Positions 8,597 to 18,240 of a stretch of 64,000 nucleotides of DNA are shown here, piece after piece. The position numbers and the translations under genes are program-made. The first letter of the stretch is position 1. Every line of letters starts with the position of its first letter. Origin of the DNA: Tessaracoccus sp. (lineage in GTDB: Bacteria > Actinomycetota > Actinomycetes > Propionibacteriales > Propionibacteriaceae); the NCBI RefSeq assembly GCF_016714275.1, contig NZ_JADJNP010000002.1, forward strand, positions 558,001 through 622,000, written 5' to 3'. The notes under the pieces were generated by a model that saw nothing but the letters and a program-made list of their open reading frames with translations, did no database searches and was not told the DNA's origin.

Positions 8597-9613
8597 TCAG
8601 CTCAGGATGTCGGCCAGCAGGCGGCCGGCCACCGCGCAGTCGGCCTCGGACACGTCTAGGTGGGTGACCGCGCGCAGCGCATTCGGGCCGAGCACGGAGA
8701 TCAGCACACCCTGTTCCTTCAGCCGCGCGGCAGCCGCGGGCGCGCCGTCGGCAGGGATCAGCACGATGTTCGACTCGATGCCGCCCTCATCGACGCTGCC
8801 GGGTCGCACCTCGTTCAGCGCGCGGGCCAGAGCGCGGGCGGCCCGGTGGTCGTCGCCGATACGGTCGAGGTTGGTGGCAAGGGCGTGCCGCGCCGCCGCG
8901 GCGAGCAGCCCCGCCTGGCGCCAGCCGGCACCCATACGCTTGCGTTGGATCCGGGCGCGGGCGATGTCCTCCGCCGTGCCGACGAGCACCGAACCGACGG
9001 GCGCTCCCAAGCCCTTAGACAGGCACAGGCTGACGGTGTCGAACAGCGCGCCGTACTCCACGAAACCGCGGCCGGTGACGGCGGCGGCGTTGGCCAGGCG
9101 GGCGCCGTCGAGGTGGGTCTTCACGCCCAGCGCACGGGCCCCCGCGGTGAACCGGGCGACCTCATCGAAGTCCTGCACCGTTCCGCCGCCGAAGTTATGG
9201 GTGTCCTCGACGGCGACGCATGCCGTCTCCACGAGGAACGGGCCGCAGCCGACAGCGATCAGCTCCAGCGCCGCGTCGGCGTTCAGCCGACCCCGCGGCG
9301 TGGTCCAGGTGCGCATGGTGACGCCGTGCAGGGCGGCGTGCGCCCCCATCTCGGCGCGGGCGATATGCGCCCACGTGTCGCAGAGCACCTCCGAACCCGG
9401 CCGCACGTGCAGCCAGACGCCGAGCAGGTTCGCCAGCGACCCCGTCGCACAGAACAAGCCCGCCTCCTTGCCGAACAGCGCGGCGACCTCGGCCTCCAGG
9501 AGGTTGACGGTCGGGTCATCGCCGAAGACGTCGTCCCCCACGGGCGCGGCCGCCATCGCGGCCCGCATCTCCGCGCTGGGGCGCGTGACGGTGTCGCTGC
9601 GAAGATCGATCAC
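8597..9613 (-). CDS. ltaE: Low-specificity threonine aldolase
   Basis: 338 aa PLP enzyme splitting threonine/allo-threonine to glycine and acetaldehyde. Fold-type I features: DLRSDTVTRPS start, GDDVFGDDPTVN, HLDGARLAN (PLP-binding Asp) and the Schiff-base Lys in LCLSKGLGAPVGS. The GTG start overlaps the stop of the DAHP synthase gene (GTGA), so the two are translationally coupled. Confidence 0.93.
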   Translation of the reverse strand: MIDLRSDTVTRPSAEMRAAMAAAPVGDDVFGDDPTVNLLEAEVAALFGKEAGLFCATGSLANLLGVWLHVRPGSEVLCDTWAHIARAEMGAHAALHGVTMRTWTTPRGRLNADAALELIAVGCGPFLVETACVAVEDTHNFGGGTVQDFDEVARFTAGARALGVKTHLDGARLANAAAVTGRGFVEYGALFDTVSLCLSKGLGAPVGSVLVGTAEDIARARIQRKRMGAGWRQAGLLAAAARHALATNLDRIGDDHRAARALARALNEVRPGSVDEGGIESNIVLIPADGAPAAAARLKEQGVLISVLGPNALRAVTHLDVSEADCAVAGRLLADILS

Positions 9614-10995
9614 AGTTCCTTCGCCCTGAACTCTTGGACGGGGTTCACCCGGCCCAGCCGACCCGAGCGCAGCCGCGTCGCGACGGTGAACGCCATCTCC
9701 AGCGACTGATTACGGTTGAGGCGCGGGTCGCACACCGTCTCGTAGCGGCTGGCCAAGTCGTCCTCGCTGAGGTTGTTGACGCCACCGACGCACTCGGTGA
9801 CGTCGTCGCCCGTCAACTCGACATGCAGGCCGCCGGGCCAGGTGCCGAGCTGCTCGTGCACGTCGAAGAAGCCGTTGACCTCATCGACGACGTCGGCGAA
9901 CGAGCGCGTCTTGTAGCCGTTGGCGGCCTCGAACGTGTTGCCGTGCATCGGGTCACACACCCAGGCGACCTTGCGGCCCGTGGCCTCGACACCCTCGATG
10001 ATGGGCGGCAGAGCTTCACGGATCTTGCCCGCCCCCATGCGCGTGATGAACGTGAGCCGGCCGGGGATGCGGTCAGGGTCGAGCCGGTCCGCGAGAGCGA
10101 TGGCGTCCGCCGCGGTCGTCGTCGGGCCGAGCTTCACGCCGAGCGGGTTACGCACGCGCCGCAGCAGCTCGACGTGCGCGCCGTCGAGCTGACGGGTCCG
10201 CTCGCCGATCCACAGCATGTGGCCCGAGCAGCCGTACAGCTCCTCGGAGCGAGAGTCGACGCGGGTCAGCGCGCGTTCGTACTCGAGCAGCAACGCCTCA
10301 TGCGACGCGTAGAAGTCGACGGTGCTGAGCGCGCCGTCGTGGACCCCGCAGGCCACCATGAACGCCAGCGCACGATCGATCTCGGAGGCGAGTTCCTCGT
10401 AAGCCTGCTCGACCTCGGAGTCGCGCACGAAAGCCGCGTTCCAGCTATGCACGCCGCGGAGGTCGGCGAAGCCGCCCTTCACGAACGCGCGCACCAGGTT
10501 CAGCGTCGCCGCCGACGAGTTGTAGACCTGCAGGAGGCGGTTCGGGTCGTGCGCGCGGGCGGCCTCGGTGAACTCGAAGCCGTTGATGGCGTCGCCGCGG
10601 AACGCGGGCAGCGTAACGTCACCGCGCGTCTCGGTGTCCTTGGAGCGCGGCTTGGCGTACTGGCCCGCGATGCGGCCCACCTTCACAACGGGCACTTGCG
10701 CCGCGTACGTCATGACGACGGCCATCGACAGCTGCACGAGCAGCTTGCCCTTGATGTCCTTGGCTGTCACCGCCTCGAACGTCTCGGCGCAGTCACCGCC
10801 TTGGAGCAGGAAAGCCCGCCCCTCGGCGACGTCGGCGATCTTCTCGCGCAGGTCGTCGCACTCACCGGCGAAGACGAGCGGGGGCAGCTTCTCGAGCGTG
10901 TCGATCGTGCGGTCGAGGGCCTTGATGTCCGGGTAGGTGGGCTGCTGGACAAAGGGCAGCGCGCGCAGTTCTTCCCGGGAAATGTTGCTCGACAT
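9610..10995 (-). CDS. aroG: Class II 3-deoxy-7-phosphoheptulonate synthase
   Basis: 461 aa. First step of the shikimate pathway: PEP plus erythrose 4-phosphate to DAHP. Plant-type class II enzyme shown by LQGGDCAETF, KVGRIAGQYAKPRS, GPTTTAADAIALADRL, ITRMGAGKIREALPP and WVCDPMHGNT. The start at 10995 (MSSNISREELRALPF) matches the family; the open frame further upstream is a shadow of the acyltransferase. The acyltransferase stop lies 29 bases upstream. The aroQ at 33.2 kb acts two steps later in the same pathway. Confidence 0.97.
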   Translation of the reverse strand: MSSNISREELRALPFVQQPTYPDIKALDRTIDTLEKLPPLVFAGECDDLREKIADVAEGRAFLLQGGDCAETFEAVTAKDIKGKLLVQLSMAVVMTYAAQVPVVKVGRIAGQYAKPRSKDTETRGDVTLPAFRGDAINGFEFTEAARAHDPNRLLQVYNSSAATLNLVRAFVKGGFADLRGVHSWNAAFVRDSEVEQAYEELASEIDRALAFMVACGVHDGALSTVDFYASHEALLLEYERALTRVDSRSEELYGCSGHMLWIGERTRQLDGAHVELLRRVRNPLGVKLGPTTTAADAIALADRLDPDRIPGRLTFITRMGAGKIREALPPIIEGVEATGRKVAWVCDPMHGNTFEAANGYKTRSFADVVDEVNGFFDVHEQLGTWPGGLHVELTGDDVTECVGGVNNLSEDDLASRYETVCDPRLNRNQSLEMAFTVATRLRSGRLGRVNPVQEFRAKEL

Positions 10996-11024
10996 GCGGG
11001 AAAGGGTACCCCAGCCGCCAGGGG

Positions 11025-11783
11025 TCAGCGGACGCGCTTCTCCACGACGGGCTTCTCTCCTCCGCCCGGGCGCGGGAGGACGAAGGCGTCGGCTCCGCCG
11101 TCGGCCAGGTCCCCGGTCTTGACGCGCGCGCCGTAGACATCGACGTACTCCTGGCCGGTGAGCTGCTGGATGGCAGCCATCGTCTCTTCGGTCACCCAGC
11201 GCAGCACTTTGCTGTTGCCGGGGGTATCGGCGAACTCGCTGAAATCGAGCGGCTTTCCGATGACGACCACGGGACGTCTCGCCCACGGGATCCCAAGCGG
11301 GCCCTTGAACGACTTCGAGCCGGAGATGCCGACGGGAACGATCGGCACGCGGTTCTGCAGCGCGATCCGCGCCATGCCCGTCTTGCCCTTGTACAGGCGG
11401 CCGTCCGGAGACCGGGTGCCCTCGGGGTAGATACCGATCGCCCTTCCTTCGGCGAGCAGGTCGGAGATCTGCTGCAGGGCGTCTGCGCTGGCCCGTCCTC
11501 CGCTGCGGTCCATCGGCACCATCTTGATGGTCTTCAGGAACCACGCGACGATGCGGAAACCCGCCCCGCCGCCGCTGGCGAACAGTTCGGCCTTCGCGGG
11601 GAACGTCAGGGGCCGCGGCAGCATCGCGGGGATGATCAGCGAGTCGAGCGCGCCGATATGGTTACTCGCCATGATCAGCCCGCCCTCACGCGGGTAGTTC
11701 TCGGAGCCGATCACCACAGCGCCCCAGCCGTACTTCACCAACGGGTGGAAGATCGTGAACTTGAAGAGCCGGTACCAGAACAT
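11025..11783 (-). CDS. 1-acyl-glycerol-3-phosphate acyltransferase (PlsC family)
   Basis: 252 aa. Membrane-associated acyltransferase making phosphatidic acid or acylating a related lipid acceptor. Block I NHIGALD (HxxxxD motif), block II around MVPMDRSGG, block III YPEGTRSPDG, block IV VPIVPVGISG. Length normal. It starts 9 bases after folA ends, suggesting cotranscription from the DUF1707-folA side. Acceptor specificity cannot be read from the sequence. Confidence 0.92.
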   Translation of the reverse strand: MFWYRLFKFTIFHPLVKYGWGAVVIGSENYPREGGLIMASNHIGALDSLIIPAMLPRPLTFPAKAELFASGGGAGFRIVAWFLKTIKMVPMDRSGGRASADALQQISDLLAEGRAIGIYPEGTRSPDGRLYKGKTGMARIALQNRVPIVPVGISGSKSFKGPLGIPWARRPVVVIGKPLDFSEFADTPGNSKVLRWVTEETMAAIQQLTGQEYVDVYGARVKTGDLADGGADAFVLPRPGGGEKPVVEKRVR

Positions 11784-11792
11784 GGCCGGAGT

Positions 11793-12269
11793 CTAGCCAG
11801 GCGTGGGCCGGTACTGCACGAAGTCGAACCCGATCCGCTGCTCGCGGGAGACCTCGGTCCACTCGCGGGCGACAATCGGCGGGAACAGCGCGGCGCCCTC
11901 TGGCGATTGGTGCACGACCGTGATGTCCAACTCGGTCAGGTACGGCCAGGCCGCCTCGTAGATCTGGGCGCCACCGCCGACGTAACACACCTTGTCAGGA
12001 GTCTCTGCGGCCAGCTCCAGCGCCTCTTCGACCGAGTGCGCGACCTCGACACCATCGTCGGCCCAGTCAGGGTCCCGCGTGACGACGATGACGCGCCGGT
12101 TCGGGAGCGTGCGCCCGATCTGCTCGTGCGTGCGCCGCCCGAAGATCAGCGTGTTGCCGGTGGTGACCTTCTTGAAGCGCGCGAAGTCCTCAGGAAGATG
12201 CCACAGCATGTCATCGCCGGAGCCGATGACCCGGTTGTCGGCCACCGCCGCGATCGCCACGACTCTCAT
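11793..12269 (-). CDS. folA: Dihydrofolate reductase
   Basis: 158 aa from the ATG at 12269; a GTG one codon earlier is possible but AGGAG is better spaced for the ATG. Reduces dihydrofolate with NADPH. Motifs: VIGSGDDMLWHLPEDFARFK (folate site with Asp), GRRTHEQIGRTLPNR and YVGGGAQIYEAAWP (NADPH site). It overlaps the end of the first DUF1707 gene (TGATG). Two DUF1707 genes separate it from thyA, its metabolic partner. Confidence 0.95.
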   Translation of the reverse strand: MRVVAIAAVADNRVIGSGDDMLWHLPEDFARFKKVTTGNTLIFGRRTHEQIGRTLPNRRVIVVTRDPDWADDGVEVAHSVEEALELAAETPDKVCYVGGGAQIYEAAWPYLTELDITVVHQSPEGAALFPPIVAREWTEVSREQRIGFDFVQYRPTPG

Positions 12270-13219
12270 CACCGCTCCTGCACTCTCACCAGGTTGCCTA
12301 GTCCATCGAACCAGGCGATCTGCTTTACGTCTCCGACGTCGAAGAATACTTCGAGCGCGGGCTCGTCATGCTCGGTCCACACGAGCTCGGCCAGGGTGGG
12401 GATGCCCTCGACAGCGCCTGAGAGCGCGTTGTCGAACATGACGCGGACCACGTCCACAGGCACCGCGCGGGTCACATTGCCCTCGGATGGCGTATCGAAG
12501 AAGAGTGGCTCGTCGGGGGTCTCTCTGAAAACCGCGACCTCGCCGGGCGTCTCGAGCGCGGCACCGTCAACGGTATCCTCGGTCACCCGCAAGCGGACGA
12601 TGTCGGTCAGCCCCTCGCTGTCGAACTCGTCCCATACGTCGTCTATGCGATCGGTCGTCAACTCGTTCTGGAACATGGGCGGACCGTCCTCATCGAGCGG
12701 ATCCCCCCATGCGTCCGGCGGGTCGTCATATCTGACGATCTCTCCGTCCCATGGTCCCACGATGTTCACGTTCTGGCTGGCCGAAACGAAGCCGCCGATC
12801 ACGGACATGCCGATGGCCGCGGCCGCCACGCCCATCACGACCTTGAGCACCAGGCCAGCCCCGTCGGTGGACGAACGCTTGGCGGGGAGGAAGGAGGCAG
12901 GGGTCGAGTCGATCGCGTAGAGCGGGCCGGGCGGCGTGGGCTCCGGCAGGGTGTACGCCGGGGGCACGACAGGCTCGGGACGCGGAGGCGGTGGGGCGAC
13001 CGGCGCGGGCCGAGCCGGCGGCGGTTCGTGCTTCAAGACCTTCGGCGCCGGCAGCCCTTCGAACTGCGCGATCGCGTCCCTGTGCGTGACGGCGCCGAGC
13101 ACCGCCCGCGTGCGCTTGTCGAGTTCCTCGTCATCGAGGCGACCGTCCGAGTAGGCGGCGGAGAGCAGGTCGAGGTACTTGTCCCTCTCGGCAAACGACG
13201 GCCGCAACTGCTCGTTCAT
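12269..13219 (-). CDS. DUF1707 membrane protein, paralogue 1
   Basis: 316 aa. N-terminal DUF1707 domain (about 8-60: RDKYLDLLSAAYSDGRLD, DKRTRAVLGAVTHRDAI), a Pro-rich linker, one transmembrane helix (VLKVVMGVAAAAIGMSVIGG, about 124-146) and an extracytoplasmic domain of about 170 aa that I do not recognise, rich in Asp and Glu. Tandem paralogue of the next gene; the first 20 codons and leader are almost identical. Function unknown. Confidence 0.85.
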   Translation of the reverse strand: MNEQLRPSFAERDKYLDLLSAAYSDGRLDDEELDKRTRAVLGAVTHRDAIAQFEGLPAPKVLKHEPPPARPAPVAPPPPRPEPVVPPAYTLPEPTPPGPLYAIDSTPASFLPAKRSSTDGAGLVLKVVMGVAAAAIGMSVIGGFVSASQNVNIVGPWDGEIVRYDDPPDAWGDPLDEDGPPMFQNELTTDRIDDVWDEFDSEGLTDIVRLRVTEDTVDGAALETPGEVAVFRETPDEPLFFDTPSEGNVTRAVPVDVVRVMFDNALSGAVEGIPTLAELVWTEHDEPALEVFFDVGDVKQIAWFDGLGNLVRVQER

Positions 13220-13255
13220 GGACCAAGAGTAGTGGGCTCCCCAACTCCGTGGGCG

Positions 13256-14128
13256 TCACTCCTCGTCGAGCTTGATCAGCTTGCCCTCAAGGTCGTATCT
13301 GGCGGTCTTGGTGACATCACCGTCGATGAAGCGCACATCGACGGCGGGCTTGCCTTTGGTCGTCCAGACCACGGTCGCCTCCGTGGCGATGCCCTGCAAC
13401 TCGTCTACGACGTTCATCAACGCCTGATCGAGCATCATCCCGAGCTCGTCGAGGTCGACCGTGTGGTCCACGTCGATGCCCTCGGTCTCCCCTACGACGA
13501 CCGGGCCGTCGCCGCGTTGGGAGAACGGCGCGACCTCGCGCGGAGACCGTGGCGACATCGCCGTTCCCTCCACCGCGACATCGGTGATGCGCAGGCTGAC
13601 GACGGCGGTCAAGCCGTCATCCGAAAGCCGCTGCTGCACCTCCCAGAAACGGTCCACGGAGACTTCCGGGTACTCCCCTCCCTCCCCTGCCTCGCCGTCA
13701 TAGTCCGGCCCGCGCGAAGCGGTGGCCTCGGGAGCCGCGCTCCCGATCGGGGGCCATCCGCTTTCCCAGGCAAGGAAGCCGCCGAGAGCGACGACGGCGC
13801 CCGCAGCGACCAGCACGGTGCGTCGCGAGGTCCCGCCGTCGGACGGCGAATGCGGCGTCGGCTTCGCAGGCAGCGGATCGATCTTGTAGAGCGAGGACGA
13901 CGGCGTGACCTCCGGCCGGGGAGACCGGCGGACCGCTGCCGGCAGCACGTTCGGCTTCGGCAGACCGTCGAACTGGGCGAGGGCATCGTTGTGGGTCAGC
14001 GCGGAGAGGACTCCTTGAGTCCGCTTGTCGAACTCCTCCTCGTCGAGGCGGCCGTCCGCGTACGCGACAGAGAGCAGGTTGAGGTACTTGTCCCTTTCGG
14101 CAAACGACGGCCGTAACTGCTCGTTCAT
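13256..14128 (-). CDS. DUF1707 membrane protein, paralogue 2
   Basis: 290 aa, same architecture as its neighbour: DUF1707 at 8-60, linker, transmembrane helix (TVLVAAGAVVALGGFLAW), acidic outer domain. Residues 1-16 are identical to paralogue 1, then similarity drops to moderate; the outer domains share the pattern of a strand pair ending in W-T-x-x-x-x-P-A-x-x-V. It lies 26 bases from the end of thyA. A tandem duplication with divergent outer domains is the simplest reading. Confidence 0.85.
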   Translation of the reverse strand: MNEQLRPSFAERDKYLNLLSVAYADGRLDEEEFDKRTQGVLSALTHNDALAQFDGLPKPNVLPAAVRRSPRPEVTPSSSLYKIDPLPAKPTPHSPSDGGTSRRTVLVAAGAVVALGGFLAWESGWPPIGSAAPEATASRGPDYDGEAGEGGEYPEVSVDRFWEVQQRLSDDGLTAVVSLRITDVAVEGTAMSPRSPREVAPFSQRGDGPVVVGETEGIDVDHTVDLDELGMMLDQALMNVVDELQGIATEATVVWTTKGKPAVDVRFIDGDVTKTARYDLEGKLIKLDEE

Positions 14129-14154
14129 GGGCCCAGAGTAGTGGGTCGGGAAAC

Positions 14155-14967
14155 TCAGACCGCGATCGGCGCCTTGATCACCGGGTAGGGGTCGTAGCCC
14201 TCGACGGAGATGTCCGCCAGCTCGAAGGTGTCCAGCTCCGTCACGTCCGGGTTCAGGCGGAGTGTCGGCAGGGGGCGGGGCTCCCGGCTCAGCTGCAGGG
14301 CCACCTGCTCGAAGTGGTTCGAGTAGATGTGCGCGTCGCCGAGCGTGTGCACGAACTCCCCTACCCGAAGGCCCGTGACCTGGGCGACGAGGTGCGTCAG
14401 CAATGCGTAGGAGGCGATGTTGAACGGAACGCCGAGGAACACGTCCGCGGAGCGCTGGTACAGCTGGCAGCTGAGCACACCAGGGCCGCCGTCAGGCGAC
14501 GGCGCCACGTAGAACTGGAACAGCGCATGGCAGGGCGGCAGTGCCATCGAATCGACGTCGGCGACGTTCCAGGCCGACACGAGGTGGCGTCGCGAGTCCG
14601 GGTTGTCGCGGATGGACGCGACGACGCCCGCCAACTGATCGATGTGGCGGCCGTCGGGCGTCGGCCAGGAGCGCCACTGGTAGCCGTAGACCGGACCGAG
14701 GTCGCCGTTCTCGTCGGCCCACTCGTCCCAGATGGTGATCTTGTTGTCGTGCAGCCAGCCGATGTTGGTGTCGCCGCGCAGGAACCACAGCAGCTCGCCG
14801 AACACCGAGCGCGTGTGCACCTTCTTGGTGGTCAGCAGCGGAAAGCCCCGCGCCAGGTCGAAGCGCATCTGGTAGCCGAACACCGAGCGCGTCCCGGTGC
14901 CTGTGCGATCGCCTTTGTCGACCCCGTTCTCTATGATGTGGGTCAGGAGGTCCAGGTACTGCTTCAT
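14155..14967 (-). CDS. thyA: Thymidylate synthase
   Basis: 270 aa. Methylates dUMP with methylene-tetrahydrofolate, producing dihydrofolate for FolA. Catalytic Cys146 in LPPCHALFQFY; phosphate-binding Arg in DRTGTGT; DSRRHLVSAWN; YQRSADVFLGVPFNIASYA; HIYSNH. The ATG overlaps the rdgB stop (ATGA), so it is the last member of the tightly packed clpS-to-thyA group. Confidence 0.97.
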   Translation of the reverse strand: MKQYLDLLTHIIENGVDKGDRTGTGTRSVFGYQMRFDLARGFPLLTTKKVHTRSVFGELLWFLRGDTNIGWLHDNKITIWDEWADENGDLGPVYGYQWRSWPTPDGRHIDQLAGVVASIRDNPDSRRHLVSAWNVADVDSMALPPCHALFQFYVAPSPDGGPGVLSCQLYQRSADVFLGVPFNIASYALLTHLVAQVTGLRVGEFVHTLGDAHIYSNHFEQVALQLSREPRPLPTLRLNPDVTELDTFELADISVEGYDPYPVIKAPIAV

Positions 14968-15571
14968 GCCTCAAGTCCCGCGAGGTAGGAGACGAACTCG
15001 CTGACGGCGATGCCGCGGTGGGAGATGGAGTCCTTCTCCTTCGGCGTCAACTCCGCGGAGCTGACGCCGAGGCCCGCGGGAATGAACAGGGGGTCATAGC
15101 CGAAGCCGCCCTCGCCGGTAGGTGCCTCGGCGATCCGGCCGGGCATGCGGCCGTGCCAGACGCGGCGTTCACCGTCGGGAGTGACCATGGCCAGCGCGCA
15201 CACGAACCGGGCGGCACGGCGTGCGGTGGGCACGCCGTCGAGCTGGGCGAGGAGGAGCGCGTTGTTGTCCTCATCGTCGCAGGCGGGCCCAGCCCAGCGC
15301 GCGGAGCGGACGCCGGGCATGCCGTTCAGCTCCGCCACCTCGAGGCCGGAGTCGTCGGCGACGGCGACCAGTCCGGTCTCGGCGGCGGCGGCCGTCGCCT
15401 TGAGGAACGCGTTGCCCTCGAACGTGCGCTCCGTCTCGGCCGGCTCCGGGTAGCGGGGCAGGTCTGCAAGACCGAGCACCTCGACGCCGACGCCCGCGGC
15501 CTCCACCATGCGGCGCAGCTCGGCGAGCTTCTTGGGGTTGTTCGTGGCGAGCACGATGCGCTCGGGGAGCC

Positions 15572-15575
<4 letters not shown>
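14964..15575 (-). CDS. rdgB: XTP/dITP pyrophosphatase (RdgB/HAM1)
   Basis: 203 aa. Hydrolyses non-canonical purine NTPs (XTP, dITP). Family motifs: LATNNPKKLAEL, TFEGNAFLKA, VADDSGLEV, GFGYDPLFIP, SHRGIA. Start taken as the GTG at 15575, which overlaps the rph stop (GTGA) and has AGGAGG 7 bases before it. It is coupled at both ends, to rph and thyA. The rph-rdgB pairing is widespread in bacteria. Confidence 0.95.
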
Positions 15576-16297
<722 letters not shown>

Positions 16298-16311
16298 CGG
16301 AACAACGTACC

Positions 16312-16431
16312 TCAGCGAGGGCAGGCGCAGCGCTCGGGCACTGGGACGTCGCGCAGGGCATCCTCGATGTGCTCGCCGCAGCCCGCCCAGGTGGGCTTGC
16401 CGCACTTCTCGCAGGTGACCTTCTTGCACAT
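16312..16431 (-). CDS. 39-aa Cys-rich conserved small protein
   Basis: Starts MCKKVTCEKCGKPTWAG and ends in CACPR; six Cys in 39 residues suggest a zinc ribbon. An excellent AAGGAG sits 6 bases before the ATG. I recall similar tiny proteins in other bacteria, annotated only as hypothetical. It lies between murI (37 bases upstream) and rph (14 bases downstream), inside the operon. Confidence 0.75.
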   Translation of the reverse strand: MCKKVTCEKCGKPTWAGCGEHIEDALRDVPVPERCACPR

Positions 16432-16468
16432 GGTGTTCTCCTTCTCTACAGGGTGACAGTGGGGTTGG

Positions 16469-17269
16469 CTACAAGCTGATGGTGGTGGCGTTGCTGACGA
16501 AGCCGCCGAGGAGGCGGCGGCCGATGCCCTGAAAGTCGTGGGCATCGCCGGTGGTCAGGAAGGTGCGGGTCGCCTCCCGCGGCTGGTGCCGCAGCAGGTC
16601 GGCCTGGGTGAGCTGCGAGTAGGTCGATTGCGCGCACGCCTCCGCCGACGACACCAGCGTCACCCCATTGCCCAGCACGTAGCCGATCACGCCACTCAGC
16701 AGCGGGTAGTGCGTGCAGCCCAGGATGAGGGTGTCGGCCTGTGCCCGCTTGATGGGCGCCAGGTACTCCTCCGCGACGGCGAGCAGCTCGTCCCCGCCGG
16801 TGATGCCGGCCTCGACGAACTCCACGAAACGGGGGCACGCGTTCTGGGTCAGCGAGATATGCGGGGCGATCGCGAACGCGTCCTCGTAGGACAGCGAGCT
16901 GACCGTCGACTGCGTGGCGATCACGCCCACCCGCGCGTTCCGCGTCGCGGCGACGGCGCGGCTGGCGGCCGGAAGGACCACCTCCGTGATGGGCACGTCG
17001 TAGCGCTCGCGCGCGTCGCGCAGCACGGCCGACGACGCGGAGTTGCACGCGATGACCAGTGCCTTGACGCCACGATCGACGAGGTGGTCGAGTCCCTGCA
17101 GCGCGAATCTGCGCACCTCTGCGATGCTGCGGGGGCCGTACGGCGCGCGGGCCGTGTCGCCGAGGTAGATGAAGTCCTCGTTGGGCAGCTGCTCGACCAG
17201 CGAGCGCAGCACGGTCAGGCCGCCGAAGCCAGAGTCGAAGACGCCGATCGGCCGGTCCAGCGCCGTCAC
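16469..17269 (-). CDS. murI: Glutamate racemase
   Basis: 266 aa. Makes D-glutamate for peptidoglycan. Two catalytic Cys: IACNSASS and LGCTHYPLL; also IGVFDSGFGGLTV, YLGDTARAPYG. The start is the GTG at 17269 overlapping the DUF2017 stop (GTGA); further upstream frame is a shadow. Its neighbours clpS, DUF2017, rph and rdgB match the mycobacterial order. Confidence 0.96.
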   Translation of the reverse strand: MTALDRPIGVFDSGFGGLTVLRSLVEQLPNEDFIYLGDTARAPYGPRSIAEVRRFALQGLDHLVDRGVKALVIACNSASSAVLRDARERYDVPITEVVLPAASRAVAATRNARVGVIATQSTVSSLSYEDAFAIAPHISLTQNACPRFVEFVEAGITGGDELLAVAEEYLAPIKRAQADTLILGCTHYPLLSGVIGYVLGNGVTLVSSAEACAQSTYSQLTQADLLRHQPREATRTFLTTGDAHDFQGIGRRLLGGFVSNATTISL

Positions 17270-17862
17270 CTCCCAGCCCCGCGGAGCTCGAACTGGTCGG
17301 GATCGAGGCTCATGTCGTCGGACAGGCACGCGGCGCGCATCTCCAGCAGATCCTCGATGAGGTAGGCAAGCCACTCGATCAGGTCGACGAGGCCGGGGTT
17401 CGACTGCATGATCTCCTCGTTGGGCCGCGCCTGGCGACCGGGGCCTGCAACCTCCGCGTACCAGAACAGACGCAGCGCGCCGAGCGTCTTCGCCCAGTCG
17501 TCGACGGCGTCGAGCGTCACGGGCACATGCCCCGCCCAGGTGTCGAGGTCGGCGATGACGCGGTCTGATGCCGCGATCCTGGCGCGGGCCTGGCCGTGGA
17601 TGGAGTCGCGCCAGAACTCATCGGCGGCCTTGTCGTCGGCGACGGCAGGCGGGAAGAGGCGCGCGAGCCGGTTGTTGCCCAGCATGCGGTTGGTGGGGTC
17701 GTCGGCGAGGTCGGCGACGATCTGCTCGAAGGGATCGTCGCTCGGCGGCGGGAGCAGCTCCCGCAGGTGCGACTGGTAGAAGCCGATCATGGCGCGCAGC
17801 CCGCCGTCCCTGCCGTCGCAGCCATCGAAGGCCCACACGATCGCGTCGCCGGGGAGGGTCAT
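17266..17862 (-). CDS. DUF2017 family protein
   Basis: 198 aa, mostly helical, no membrane segment. DUF2017 proteins occur next to clpS in actinobacteria; function unknown, perhaps linked to Clp proteolysis by context. Start at 17862 overlaps the clpS stop (ATGA) and gives MTLPGDAIVWAFDG. Length fits the family. Confidence 0.9.
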   Translation of the reverse strand: MTLPGDAIVWAFDGCDGRDGGLRAMIGFYQSHLRELLPPPSDDPFEQIVADLADDPTNRMLGNNRLARLFPPAVADDKAADEFWRDSIHGQARARIAASDRVIADLDTWAGHVPVTLDAVDDWAKTLGALRLFWYAEVAGPGRQARPNEEIMQSNPGLVDLIEWLAYLIEDLLEMRAACLSDDMSLDPDQFELRGAGR

Positions 17863-18152
17863 GCCTTCTCCATGGTGGCCCAGAGGTTGTAGCTCTGCAT
17901 GGCGAGGACGTCGCGCTCCATCTCCTCGCGGTTGCCCGACGACACCACAGCCTTCCCGCGGTGATGGACCTGCAGCATCAGTTCCTCCGCGCGCTCGCGG
18001 GGGTAGGAGAAGTACTCCTGGAACACGTAGGTGACGTAGCTCATCAGGTTGACGGGGTCGTCCCAGACGATGGTGACCCACTGCCGCAACTCGGCGGGGG
18101 CATCCGCCGGACGCTCGGCGACGCTCGTGTCACCGGCAGGCTGTGTGGTCAT
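17859..18152 (-). CDS. clpS: ATP-dependent Clp protease adaptor ClpS
   Basis: 97 aa. Delivers N-degron substrates to ClpC/ClpP. Conserved VTIVWDDPVNLMSYV (substrate pocket) and LQVHHRGKAVV (Clp contact). The start is ATG 18152 (MTTQPAGDTSVAER); an open stretch upstream overlaps the divergent pncB promoter and is unlikely. First gene of the minus-strand group to thyA; 88 bases separate it from pncB. Confidence 0.95.
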   Translation of the reverse strand: MTTQPAGDTSVAERPADAPAELRQWVTIVWDDPVNLMSYVTYVFQEYFSYPRERAEELMLQVHHRGKAVVSSGNREEMERDVLAMQSYNLWATMEKA

Positions 18153-18240
18153 GGGTCCAACAATGCCGCGTTCGGACAAACCTCGCCACCGGACGCGGGC
18201 ATTCGGACGCATCGCCTCCGCGCGCACTACGCTCTCGGGC

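Noticed and set aside
9610..11544. Very long minus-strand frame suggesting a 644-aa fusion with DAHP synthase
   Set aside because: The extra N-terminal part is out of frame with, and overlaps, the clear PlsC-type acyltransferase; DAHP synthase has its family start at 10995.
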